7,406 nucleotides of DNA from Flavobacteriaceae bacterium (GTDB lineage: Bacteria; Bacteroidota; Bacteroidia; Flavobacteriales; Flavobacteriaceae), in contig JAQWON010000098.1 of the NCBI GenBank assembly GCA_029245825.1, positions 1-7,406 of the forward strand, written 5' to 3'. The position numbers and the translations under genes are program-made. Below the pieces are notes generated by a model. The model saw only the letters and a list, made by a program, of their open reading frames with translations. It was not told the DNA's origin and ran no database searches. This document shows positions 1 to 6,224 of the stretch, piece by piece; position 1 is the first letter of the stretch; the number at the start of each line of letters is the position of its first letter.

Positions 1-314
1 AGATAAGTAATTAAATCAACTTCTTTAGAATTTTTTTTTGCATTATATCCTGATGGTGAAAAAAATGTAACTAAAATTTTATATTCTTTTAACGTTTTTT
101 TTATTTCATAAATAATTGGGCTTCCCTGTTCAAATTCACCAAGGGATGAAGAATGGATCCATATAATTTTATCCTTATCATTAAAGGTTTCCTTGATTTT
201 TTCTATTGTAGATTTTCTTCCTTCAACAAAAGCGTTTATTTTTTTTGAAAATATTCCTAAAAGAGGGAGAATTAAATTTGTTAGACCTATTAACTGATTG
301 TATATGAAATGCAA
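1..314 (-). CDS. waaA: 3-deoxy-D-manno-octulosonic acid (Kdo) transferase, N-terminal part, cut by window edge
   Basis: Too short for a simple ORF scan because it lacks an ATG and runs off the left edge. Reading the minus strand from 314 gives 104 complete codons with no stop. The product starts LHFIYNQLIGLTNL, has a hydrophobic N-terminal anchor (about residues 8-22), then VEGRK (30-34), then HSSSLGEFEQG (54-64) and FFSPSGY (84-90). These are hallmarks of the GT30 family (WaaA/KdtA), which transfers Kdo from CMP-Kdo to the lipid A precursor at the inner face of the cytoplasmic membrane; E60 corresponds to the family's catalytic glutamate. The start is assigned to TTG at 314-312 because family members usually begin with a Met one or two residues before FIYN-like sequence; TTG at 329-327 is the alternative (five residues longer), and the frame is closed by a TAA upstream. 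The gene is divergent from the DegT gene. Family assignment is firm; the exact start is not. Confidence 0.9.
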   Translation of the reverse strand, partial: MHFIYNQLIGLTNLILPLLGIFSKKINAFVEGRKSTIEKIKETFNDKDKIIWIHSSSLGEFEQGSPIIYEIKKTLKEYKILVTFFSPSGYNAKKNSKEVDLITY

Positions 315-339
315 AACTATTTTTCTCAAAAATAGTTTT
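313..339. repeat. Perfect 12-bp inverted repeat over the waaA promoter/start
   Basis: Bases 313-324 (AAAACTATTTTT) and 328-339 (AAAAATAGTTTT) are exact reverse complements around a 3-base spacer CTC. The dyad overlaps the proposed TTG start of waaA (312-314) and contains a minus-strand TAnnTTTG box (334-327). If that box is used, transcription starts near 320, so the RNA would carry only one arm. A DNA-level element such as an operator is then more likely than an RNA terminator. The arms are almost entirely A/T, so chance is not excluded. Confidence 0.55.
327..334 (-). promoter_or_regulatory. Candidate -7 promoter box for waaA (TATTTTTG)
   Basis: On the minus strand, 334-327 reads TATTTTTG, an exact match to the Bacteroidota -7 consensus TAnnTTTG. 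It ends 12 bases before the proposed TTG start, which predicts a leader of only a few bases. No TTG of a -33 element is seen at the usual distance. The box lies inside the inverted repeat at 313-339. Confidence 0.35.
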
Positions 340-366
340 TTATTACTGAAAGGCAGATGCTTTTTT

Positions 367-374
367 TAATTTTG
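367..374 (+). promoter_or_regulatory. Candidate -7 promoter box for the DegT-amidohydrolase operon (TAATTTTG)
   Basis: TAATTTTG matches TAnnTTTG exactly and ends five bases before the ATG at 380. With the usual few bases between the -7 box and the start of transcription, the mRNA would begin at or within a base or two of the ATG, so it would be leaderless or nearly so. A -33 TTG is not evident in the preceding 17-23 bases. Confidence 0.4.
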
Positions 375-379
375 CTGAC

Positions 380-1516
380 ATGAAAAAAATTGAAATGGTT
401 GACCTTAAGGGTCAGTATAAAGAAATTGAACAGGAGATTAAAAAATCTTTAAATGAAGTTTTGCATTCAACTAAGTTTATTAAAGGCCCTGATGTTAGTG
501 ATCTTGAAAGAGACTTAGAAGAATATTTAGGCGTAAATCATGCAATAACTTGTGGAAGCGGAACAGATGCTCTTCAAATAGCTTTGATGAGTTTAGAGCT
601 TAATCCTGGGGACGAAATAATAACAACAGATTTTACTTTTGCAGCAACTATAGAAGTTATATTACTTCTTGGACTAAAACCTATTCTAGTTGATATTGAT
701 TCAAAGACATTTAATATTGACCCAACTAAAGTTAAAGAAGCAATAACTAAAAAAACTAAAGCTATCATTCCTGTTCATCTCTTTGGCCAGATTTCGGATA
801 TGGATGAAATTCTTAAAATTGCTAAAGAGAATAAACTATTCATTATTGAGGATAATGCTCAATCTATGGGGTCTAATTATACTTTTTTAAATGGAAAAAA
901 TAAGAAAGCTGGTACGATAGGCGATATTGGCACAACTTCTTTCTTCCCCTCAAAAAATCTTGGAGCTTACGGAGACGGTGGTGCAATTTTCACTGACAAC
1001 AATGAGATTGCTGATAGAATTAGAGCCATAAGTAATCATGGAATGTACAAAAGATATTATCATGATTTGCTGGGTGTGAATTCAAGGTTAGATTCATTAC
1101 AAGCTGCAATTTTAAAGGTTAAATTAAAGTATCTTGATTCCTACAATCGAAAAAGGAAAAATGCTGCAAACCAATATAATAATGCTCTAAAAAATCATGA
1201 AAATATTATAACTCCATTTCACAACATATCTAGATCTTCACACGTATATCATCAATACACTATTAGAGTTTTCAATACTAATAGAGATAAATTAGCAGAG
1301 CATCTTAGCAATGATAATATTCCATATGGTATTTATTATCCTGTTCCGCTTCATAGACAAAAGGCCTATAGGAATGATGATTATATTGAGGATAATTTCA
1401 AGGTTACAAACAAAATGGTTAATGAAGTAATTTCTTTACCAATGCACAGTGAGTTAGAGGAAAATCAAATTGATTATATTAGTGGTTCAATAAAATCATT
1501 TTTTAAAAACAAATAA
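380..1516 (+). CDS. DegT/DnrJ/EryC1/StrS-family sugar-nucleotide aminotransferase, WbpE-like
   Basis: A 378-residue PLP enzyme (fold type I) of normal length for the family. Visible landmarks are VDLKGQY near the N-terminus (7-13), the phosphate-loop GSGTDALQIA (59-68), IIEDNAQSMG (155-164) with D158 expected to contact the PLP ring nitrogen and Q161 nearby, SFFPSKNLGAYGDGGA (187-202) with K192 as the Schiff-base lysine, and GVNSRLDSLQAA (232-243). The order and wording of motifs follow WbpE, which aminates C3 of a UDP-2-acetamido-3-keto-uronic acid in O-antigen synthesis, so a 3-keto UDP-sugar is the best substrate guess; the actual sugar cannot be read from sequence. The neighbour waaA supports a role in lipopolysaccharide. 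ATG 380 is chosen because KIEMVDLK aligns with the start of relatives; ATG 395 is possible. The next gene begins one base after the stop. Confidence 0.93.
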   Translation: MKKIEMVDLKGQYKEIEQEIKKSLNEVLHSTKFIKGPDVSDLERDLEEYLGVNHAITCGSGTDALQIALMSLELNPGDEIITTDFTFAATIEVILLLGLKPILVDIDSKTFNIDPTKVKEAITKKTKAIIPVHLFGQISDMDEILKIAKENKLFIIEDNAQSMGSNYTFLNGKNKKAGTIGDIGTTSFFPSKNLGAYGDGGAIFTDNNEIADRIRAISNHGMYKRYYHDLLGVNSRLDSLQAAILKVKLKYLDSYNRKRKNAANQYNNALKNHENIITPFHNISRSSHVYHQYTIRVFNTNRDKLAEHLSNDNIPYGIYYPVPLHRQKAYRNDDYIEDNFKVTNKMVNEVISLPMHSELEENQIDYISGSIKSFFKNK

Positions 1517-1517
1517 A

Positions 1518-2795
1518 ATGAGAATATCTACAGTATTTATTTTTTTAAGTCTTTTTACATATGCTCAACAAACATATATTCAGTGTGGCAAAATTTTTGA
1601 TTCTAAGAAAGGAGTTTTAATAAATGAATCTACTATCATTGTTGAAAATGAAAAAATTTTAGATATTAAAAAAGGCTTTATATCTTCAGATAAATCAACT
1701 GACAAGATTATTGATCTAAAATCAAAATATGTTCTTCCAGGACTTATAGACATGCATGTTCATTTGGAAGGAGAAACTGATCCGAAGAGATATTTAAAAA
1801 AATATACTGAAAATGAAGCTGATAGAGCGTATGGTTCTGTAAAATATGCCGAACGTACTTTACTTGCTGGCTTTACAACAGTTCGTGATTTAGGGGGTAC
1901 TGGAGTTAATGTTTCACTCAGAAATGCTATCAACTCTGGAGATATTATTGGCCCCAGAATTTATACTTCAGAAAAATCTCTAGGAACCACTGGTGGTCAT
2001 GCTGACCCGACAAATGGATCTAACCGAAAGTTGATGGGAAATCCTGGACCAAAAGAGGGAGTTGTCAATTCTGCTGATGATGCTAAAAAAGCTGTTAGGC
2101 AACGGTATAAAAATGGAGCAGATTGTATAAAAATTACTGCTACTGGAGGTGTTTTAAGTGTTGCAAAAAGTGGACAAAATCCTCAGTTTACGTTTGAAGA
2201 AATTAAGGCTGTTGTTGAAACTGCTCGTGATTATGGAATGCATGTTGCTGCTCATGCCCATGGAGATGAGGGAATGTATCGAGCTGTATTAGCTGGTGTT
2301 AAAACAATTGAACACGGCACATTAATGAGTGAAAGGACAATGGATCTAATGAAGAAAAAGAATTCGTTTCTAGTCCCTACTATAACTGCTGGTAAGCAAG
2401 TTGAGGAAAAAGCAAAAATACCAGGTTACTATCCCGATATAATTGTTCCCAAGGCACTTGCGATTGGCCCCAAAATTCAAAGTACTTTTGGTAAAGCATA
2501 CAAAAGAGGAGTGCCAATTTCCTTTGGAACAGATGCAGGTGTTTTTCCACATGGATTAAATGCCAAAGAATTTATTTATATGGTTGAAGCAGGAATGCCT
2601 TCGAAAGAATGTATTCAATCTGCTACAATTACAAATGCTAAGGTACTGCAAAAAGAAGATTTATTAGGGCAAATAGCTTCGGGTTATTATGCTGATATAA
2701 TTGCTACTGATTATAATCCATTAGATGATATTTCAACATTGCAAAATATCGTTTTTGTTATGAAAAATGGAGTAGTTTACAAATCTGTTAAATAA
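1518..2795 (+). CDS. Secreted metal-dependent amidohydrolase (COG1228, imidazolonepropionase/Xaa-dipeptidase-like)
   Basis: A 425-residue amidohydrolase-superfamily protein with a short signal peptide (hydrophobic residues 5-16, likely cut near YA/QQ at 16-17), so probably periplasmic or envelope-located. The metal ligands are readable: HxH in DMHVHLEG (H80, H82), a lysine in CIKITATGG (K205) that is carboxylated in relatives, H246 in AAHAHGDEG, H266 in IEHGT, and D339 in FGTDAG. That set indicates a binuclear (beta/alpha)8 barrel, flanked by the usual N-terminal beta sandwich (PGLIDMH junction) and C-terminal YADII segment. Characterised relatives with this layout cleave Xaa-Arg/Lys or Xaa-Pro dipeptides or related amides; the substrate here is unknown. 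ATG 1518 follows the DegT stop by one base (TAAAATG), so the two genes are almost certainly cotranscribed, although their functions do not obviously connect. The stop lies one base from that of fabD. Confidence 0.9.
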   Translation: MRISTVFIFLSLFTYAQQTYIQCGKIFDSKKGVLINESTIIVENEKILDIKKGFISSDKSTDKIIDLKSKYVLPGLIDMHVHLEGETDPKRYLKKYTENEADRAYGSVKYAERTLLAGFTTVRDLGGTGVNVSLRNAINSGDIIGPRIYTSEKSLGTTGGHADPTNGSNRKLMGNPGPKEGVVNSADDAKKAVRQRYKNGADCIKITATGGVLSVAKSGQNPQFTFEEIKAVVETARDYGMHVAAHAHGDEGMYRAVLAGVKTIEHGTLMSERTMDLMKKKNSFLVPTITAGKQVEEKAKIPGYYPDIIVPKALAIGPKIQSTFGKAYKRGVPISFGTDAGVFPHGLNAKEFIYMVEAGMPSKECIQSATITNAKVLQKEDLLGQIASGYYADIIATDYNPLDDISTLQNIVFVMKNGVVYKSVK

Positions 2796-2796
2796 C

Positions 2797-3678
2797 TTAA
2801 ATTTCAAAAGAGTAAGATTCTTTATCTGGTAGAATCTTCCTAATTAATCCTTGAAGAACTTTTCCTGGTCCAAGTTCAATGAATTCATTTGCACCATCAA
2901 GGGACATGTTTTTTATTGTTTGGGTCCATTTAACTGGAGATGTAATTTGCTCGATTAGGTTTTTCTTTATATCAGACGGATTAAAAACAGGACCCGCAGT
3001 AAAGTTTTGATAAATAGGGCAAATAGGGTCATTAAATTTAATTAATTCAATTTCGTTTTTAAATTCATTTTTTGCAGATTCCATTAGAGGAGAATGAAAA
3101 GCACCACCAACTGGAAGCATTAGTGCTCTTTTAGCATTCAATAGTTTTAATTTTTCACATGCAATTTCAACAGCTTTTATTTCACCTGAAATAACAATTT
3201 GACCTGGACAATTATAATTAGCCGTTACAACTTTGCCATTAATTTGTTCACAAACTTGCTCTACTATTTTATCCTCAAGACCTAGAATAGCAGCCATTGT
3301 TCCTAGCATATTTTCACATGCGTTTTGCATTGCAAAAGCTCTTTTTGAAACCAGTTTTAAACCATCTTCATAACTAATTGTTCCAATAGCAGTCAATGCT
3401 GATAATTCACCAAGGGAATGACCTGCAACAAATTCAGGCTTAAATTTCTTACCCATTATTTTCGACAAAACAACTGAATGAATATAAATTGCTGGCTGTG
3501 TTATTTTTGTTTCTTTAAGATCATCCTTACTTCCATTAAAGATAATTTCAGAAATATCAAAACCCAATATTTTATCAGCGGTAAGGAAAAGTTTTTTCGC
3601 TAATTCAAACCTGTCATAAAGATCTTTTCCCATTCCTGGAAATTGGGAACCTTGCCCAGGGAATACAAACGCTTTCAT
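2797..3678 (-). CDS. fabD: Malonyl-CoA:ACP transacylase
   Basis: A 293-residue FabD, close to the usual length (about 290-310). It moves the malonyl group from CoA to acyl carrier protein in the cytoplasm, supplying the extender unit of type II fatty acid synthesis. Motifs run in the expected order: FPGQGSQFPGMG (6-17, oxyanion-hole region), VAGHSLGELSAL (84-95) with nucleophile S88, R113 in SKRAFAMQ (carboxylate-binding arginine), GGAFHSPLM (191-199) with catalytic H195, and ELGPGKVLQGL (268-278). ATG at 3678-3676 overlaps the folA stop in an ATGA arrangement, which points to translational coupling with folA; an A9 run lies just upstream. No TAnnTTTG box is visible before it, as expected for an operon-internal gene. 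It ends one base from the convergent amidohydrolase. Confidence 0.97.
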   Translation of the reverse strand: MKAFVFPGQGSQFPGMGKDLYDRFELAKKLFLTADKILGFDISEIIFNGSKDDLKETKITQPAIYIHSVVLSKIMGKKFKPEFVAGHSLGELSALTAIGTISYEDGLKLVSKRAFAMQNACENMLGTMAAILGLEDKIVEQVCEQINGKVVTANYNCPGQIVISGEIKAVEIACEKLKLLNAKRALMLPVGGAFHSPLMESAKNEFKNEIELIKFNDPICPIYQNFTAGPVFNPSDIKKNLIEQITSPVKWTQTIKNMSLDGANEFIELGPGKVLQGLIRKILPDKESYSFEI

Positions 3679-4169
3679 TTATTTTTTTTTAGATATGTTA
3701 AATATGAAAAATTAAAATCATTCACATTATTTTTCTCGTGAAATTTCTCTTCAACTAATTTCCATTTATTATCATCTATTTTAGGAAAGAAGGTATCAGC
3801 TTCAAAAGTTTTATAAATCTTAGTCAGTTCAATTTTATCAGTATATTTCATTGCTTGTTTATATATTTCCCCACCTCCAATTATGAAAGGTTGACTATCA
3901 TTACTTGAAACTTTTAGGGCCTCTTCAATTGAATGACATGTTGTTACGCCATCTATTTTGAAATCCTTGTTTCGCGTAATTACAATATTATGTCTGTTCG
4001 GTAATGGATGCATTTTTGGCAGGGACTCAAAGGTTTTTCTACCCATAATAATACAGTGATTATTAGTTAGTCTTTTAAATCTTTTTAAATCTTCTGGTAG
4101 ATGCCAAATTAATCTATTGTTTTTACCCAAAGCATTATTTTCTGAAACAGCTACTATTATAGTAATCAT
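3675..4169 (-). CDS. folA: Dihydrofolate reductase
   Basis: A 164-residue DHFR of standard length. It reduces dihydrofolate to tetrahydrofolate with NADPH in the cytoplasm and so restores the folate consumed by ThyA. Seen in sequence: IVAVSENNALGKNNRLIWHLPEDL (5-28) with W22 and D27 at the same positions as in the E. coli enzyme, IIMGRKTFESLP (40-51) with R44 and T46 in the cofactor region, PLPNRHNIVITR (55-66), the glycine-rich IIGGGEIY (96-103), and EADTFFP (123-129). An A9 run falls in the last codons (3690-3682). The stop overlaps the fabD start by 4 bases. ATG 4169 is the conserved start (MITIIVA). The nearest candidate promoter box is at 4254-4247. thyA, a common partner, is on the same strand upstream but separated by the class V gene. 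Confidence 0.97.
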   Translation of the reverse strand: MITIIVAVSENNALGKNNRLIWHLPEDLKRFKRLTNNHCIIMGRKTFESLPKMHPLPNRHNIVITRNKDFKIDGVTTCHSIEEALKVSSNDSQPFIIGGGEIYKQAMKYTDKIELTKIYKTFEADTFFPKIDDNKWKLVEEKFHEKNNVNDFNFSYLTYLKKNK

Positions 4170-4232
4170 ACTTATAAAAAAATTATTTTTTGAGTATAAA
4201 ATAAATCCAATATGATATTAACATAAATGGAG

Positions 4233-4240
4233 TAATTTTG
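4233..4240 (+). promoter_or_regulatory. Candidate -7 promoter box for the class V aminotransferase gene (TAATTTTG)
   Basis: TAATTTTG is an exact TAnnTTTG match, 34 bases before the ATG at 4275. It predicts a start of transcription near 4245 and a leader of about 30 bases. It is the same octamer as before the DegT gene. A -33 TTG is not seen. Confidence 0.35.
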
Positions 4241-4246
4241 ATGAAA

Positions 4247-4254
4247 CAAATTTA
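4247..4254 (-). promoter_or_regulatory. Candidate -7 promoter box for folA-fabD (TAAATTTG on minus strand)
   Basis: The minus strand from 4254 to 4247 reads TAAATTTG, an exact TAnnTTTG match and the same octamer as before pdhB. It lies 77 bases before the folA ATG (4169), further than the other boxes, so it is weaker. If real, its transcript starts near 4242 and overlaps by a few bases that of the plus-strand box at 4233-4240. Confidence 0.25.
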
Positions 4255-4274
4255 CACTTTATTATAAAGTTATA

Positions 4275-5309
4275 ATGTTTCGAGAGGATTTTCCGTTTCT
4301 AAATTCAAGTCTTTATTTCAATACCGCATATGTTGGACTTATGTCAAAATCATTACTTAATTATAGAAATAAAGTTGAATTAAAATATTTAAATACAGGA
4401 GATCAATTTAAAATTGATGCTTATAATAAAATAGATTTAATTCAAAAATCAATATCTGATTTTATTAGTTCTAAGAAAAATAATACTTTTTTTGTTCCTA
4501 ATTTTTCTATTGGAATTAGAATAGTTTTGGATAGAATATGGGATGAAGCAAAGGTTTTAATAATAGAGGGGGAGTATCCCTCAATTATAAGCGCTTTAGA
4601 GGAGAGAAATTTTTTAGTTCATAAATTAAATCTTTCTAATAAAATTGAAGAATTAATTTATGACAGTATTAAGAATAATAAAATTGAAGTTATTATTTTA
4701 AGTCTTGTTCAATATATAACTGGATATAAAATTGATTTTCAATTTTTGAATGAGTTAAAGAATAAATTCCCGGATATAATTATTATAGGTGATGCCTCAC
4801 AGTATTTCGGGACAGATTTTTTTAATTTTTCAGACTCTCCTTTTGATGTAATTATTTCAACTGGATATAAATGGGTCTTAGCTGGTTTTGGAAATGGTTT
4901 TTTAGCCTTTTCAGAAAATTTTATAGAAAGGACCAAGTCTAGCACAGAAATTATTTATGATAAAGTTTACGTTGGACATTTTGATATTTTGTCAGCATAT
5001 TCTCTTCTTTTTTCCATTAAGAAATTAGATGAAATTGATTTTAAATCCCTAGTTAAAGAGAACAAAAGACTTATTGTTAATTTAAAAGAGGAACTAATTG
5101 AGATGGGGTTAAATCCTTTTTTGAATAAAAAAAGATCAGATAGTTCAATACTTAGTATTCCATATGATAAAAAGATCTATAAACTTCTAATAAAAAATAA
5201 AGTTTCTTTTTCATTGAGAGGAGAATTCATAAGGTTTTCCATTCACTTTTACAATAATCAAAGTGACGTGGAAAATTTGATCTCTATCCTAAAAGAAAAA
5301 AACAACTAA
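4275..5309 (+). CDS. Class V PLP-dependent aminotransferase-like protein (cysteine desulfurase/kynureninase fold), function unknown
   Basis: A 344-residue fold-type I PLP protein, slightly short for class V (usually 370-420). The start MFREDFPFLNSSLYFNTAYVG (1-21) matches the class V opening in which the N-terminal segment lines the active site. IIGDASQYFG (170-179) carries D173 and Q176 for PLP, STGYKWVLAGFGNGF (195-209) has K199 as the Schiff-base lysine, and SLRGEFIRFSIHFYN (313-327) is the usual C-terminal RGxxIRxSxHFYN motif with R315. No cysteine-bearing sulfur-acceptor loop is seen, so a true cysteine desulfurase is unlikely; an aminotransferase or lyase on a small amino acid is an inference only. 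It is clearly more AT-rich (24% G+C over 4381-4920, hand count) than thyA (32%) or the amidohydrolase (39%). It lies opposite to its neighbours between folA and thyA, and its stop abuts the thyA stop with no base between. Confidence 0.85.
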   Translation: MFREDFPFLNSSLYFNTAYVGLMSKSLLNYRNKVELKYLNTGDQFKIDAYNKIDLIQKSISDFISSKKNNTFFVPNFSIGIRIVLDRIWDEAKVLIIEGEYPSIISALEERNFLVHKLNLSNKIEELIYDSIKNNKIEVIILSLVQYITGYKIDFQFLNELKNKFPDIIIIGDASQYFGTDFFNFSDSPFDVIISTGYKWVLAGFGNGFLAFSENFIERTKSSTEIIYDKVYVGHFDILSAYSLLFSIKKLDEIDFKSLVKENKRLIVNLKEELIEMGLNPFLNKKRSDSSILSIPYDKKIYKLLIKNKVSFSLRGEFIRFSIHFYNNQSDVENLISILKEKNN

Positions 5310-6134
5310 TTATACTGCAACTTTACCTTTGATCAATGGGTGTGGATCATATCCAATTAGTTCAAAATCAGTGTATTTAAAATTAAAAATATTTTTAACT
5401 GCGGGATTAATTTTGATTTTCGGTAAAGGTTTAGGTTTTCTAGTGAGCTGCTCATTTATTTGATCCATATGATTTAAATATATATGAACATCTCCAAAAG
5501 TATGAATGAACTCACCTAATTTGAAGTTGCATACATTAGCTGTCATCATTGTTAAAAGTGCATATGAGGCAATATTAAAAGGTACACCTAAAAAAACATC
5601 GGCACTTCTTTGGTAGAGTTGGCATGAGAGCTGATCATTTGAAACGTAAAATTGAAAAAAAGCATGACAGGGAGGTAATGCAGCTTTATTGTTTGCTACA
5701 TTTTCTGAAAATGACAATTTACTATCTGGAAGCACTGATGGATTCCAGGCTGAAATAAGTACTCTTCTACTATCCGGATTTTTTTTCAAAGTATCTATTG
5801 CTAATTTGATCTGATCAATACCTTCATTATTCCAATTTCTCCATTGTTTGCCATAAACAGGGCCTAAATCTCCTTTTTTATCTGCCCATTCATTCCAAAT
5901 TCTAATCCCGTTGTCAGTCAAATATTTTATGTTGGTATCGCCTTTTAAAAACCAAAGAAGTTCGTATACAACTGATTTAAAATGAATTTTTTTTGTTGTT
6001 AATATTGGAAAACCATCATTAAGATTAAACCGCATTTGATAACCAAAAACGCTTTTTGTTCCTATACCTGTTCTATCATTTTTAGAAGTCCCACTTTCTT
6101 TTATATGTTTTAAAAGATCTAAGTATTGTTGCAT
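5310..6134 (-). CDS. thyA: Thymidylate synthase
   Basis: A 274-residue ThyA that methylates dUMP to dTMP using methylene-tetrahydrofolate, releasing dihydrofolate for FolA. Key residues are visible: R21 (NDRTGIGT), E58 and W61 (YELLWFLKGDTN), W80 and W83 (RIWNEWA), R123 and R124 (DSRRVLISAWNP), nucleophile C156 (LPPCHAFFQFYV), RSADVFLGVPFNIASY (176-191) with D179 and N187, H217 and Y219 (DVHIYLNH), and the C-terminal IKGKVAV. About ten extra residues (138-150, including SFSENVANNK) relative to the 264-residue E. coli enzyme sit before the catalytic Cys; my recollection is that flavobacterial ThyA proteins share this loop. The ATG at 6134 is conserved (MQQYLDLL). A TATTTTTG box lies 20 bases upstream, so it may have its own promoter rather than depend on the BFN gene 90 bases away. 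Confidence 0.98.
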   Translation of the reverse strand: MQQYLDLLKHIKESGTSKNDRTGIGTKSVFGYQMRFNLNDGFPILTTKKIHFKSVVYELLWFLKGDTNIKYLTDNGIRIWNEWADKKGDLGPVYGKQWRNWNNEGIDQIKLAIDTLKKNPDSRRVLISAWNPSVLPDSKLSFSENVANNKAALPPCHAFFQFYVSNDQLSCQLYQRSADVFLGVPFNIASYALLTMMTANVCNFKLGEFIHTFGDVHIYLNHMDQINEQLTRKPKPLPKIKINPAVKNIFNFKYTDFELIGYDPHPLIKGKVAV

Positions 6135-6224
6135 CTAGAGTTTAATTAGTATTCAAAAATATAGAACAGTTATAAAATGATCTAAAACAGATTAAAAAGT
6201 TTTAAAAAAAAGATTAACATTAAA
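6135..6224. other. 90-base non-coding spacer between thyA and the BFN gene
   Basis: Very AT-rich gap between two same-strand genes. The only supported content is the candidate thyA promoter box at 6161-6154. A weak 6-bp dyad (6183-6188 with 6199-6204, 10-base loop) is too poor to call a terminator. Confidence 0.5.
6154..6161 (-). promoter_or_regulatory. Candidate -7 promoter box for thyA (TATTTTTG)
   Basis: The minus strand from 6161 to 6154 reads TATTTTTG, matching TAnnTTTG exactly, 19 bases before the thyA ATG; the predicted leader is about 15 bases. It is the same octamer as the candidate waaA box. No -33 TTG is evident. Confidence 0.4.

Noticed and set aside
31..39. Run of nine T (A9 in waaA) as a possible programmed frameshift site
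   Set aside because: The frame continues intact on both sides with family-typical residues; no downstream stimulatory structure or alternative-frame product is seen.
574..768. Minus-strand ORF of 64 codons inside the DegT gene
   Set aside because: Antisense shadow of a well-conserved coding region with no recognisable domain or start signal.
2370..2552. Minus-strand ORF of 60 codons inside the amidohydrolase gene
   Set aside because: Antisense shadow; the plus-strand frame carries conserved catalytic motifs across the same bases.
4241..4267. Micro-ORF of 8 codons (MKQIYTLL) just before the class V gene, possible leader peptide
   Set aside because: Its ATG directly follows the -7 box, so it would lie upstream of the predicted start of transcription. 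There is no attenuator hairpin and no codon bias suggesting a regulatory leader.
4739..4945. Minus-strand ORF of 68 codons inside the class V gene
   Set aside because: Antisense shadow over the PLP-lysine region; low complexity and lysine-rich, with no support.
5600..5720. Extra loop in ThyA (residues about 138-150) as an unusual insertion
   Set aside because: As far as I recall, flavobacterial ThyA proteins share this loop before the catalytic cysteine, so it is a lineage trait and not a new domain.
6183..6204. TAAAAC ... GTTTTA dyad downstream of the BFN gene, possible terminator
   Set aside because: Only six A/T-dominated base pairs with a 10-base loop and no strong U-tract in the right place; expected by chance in DNA this AT-rich.
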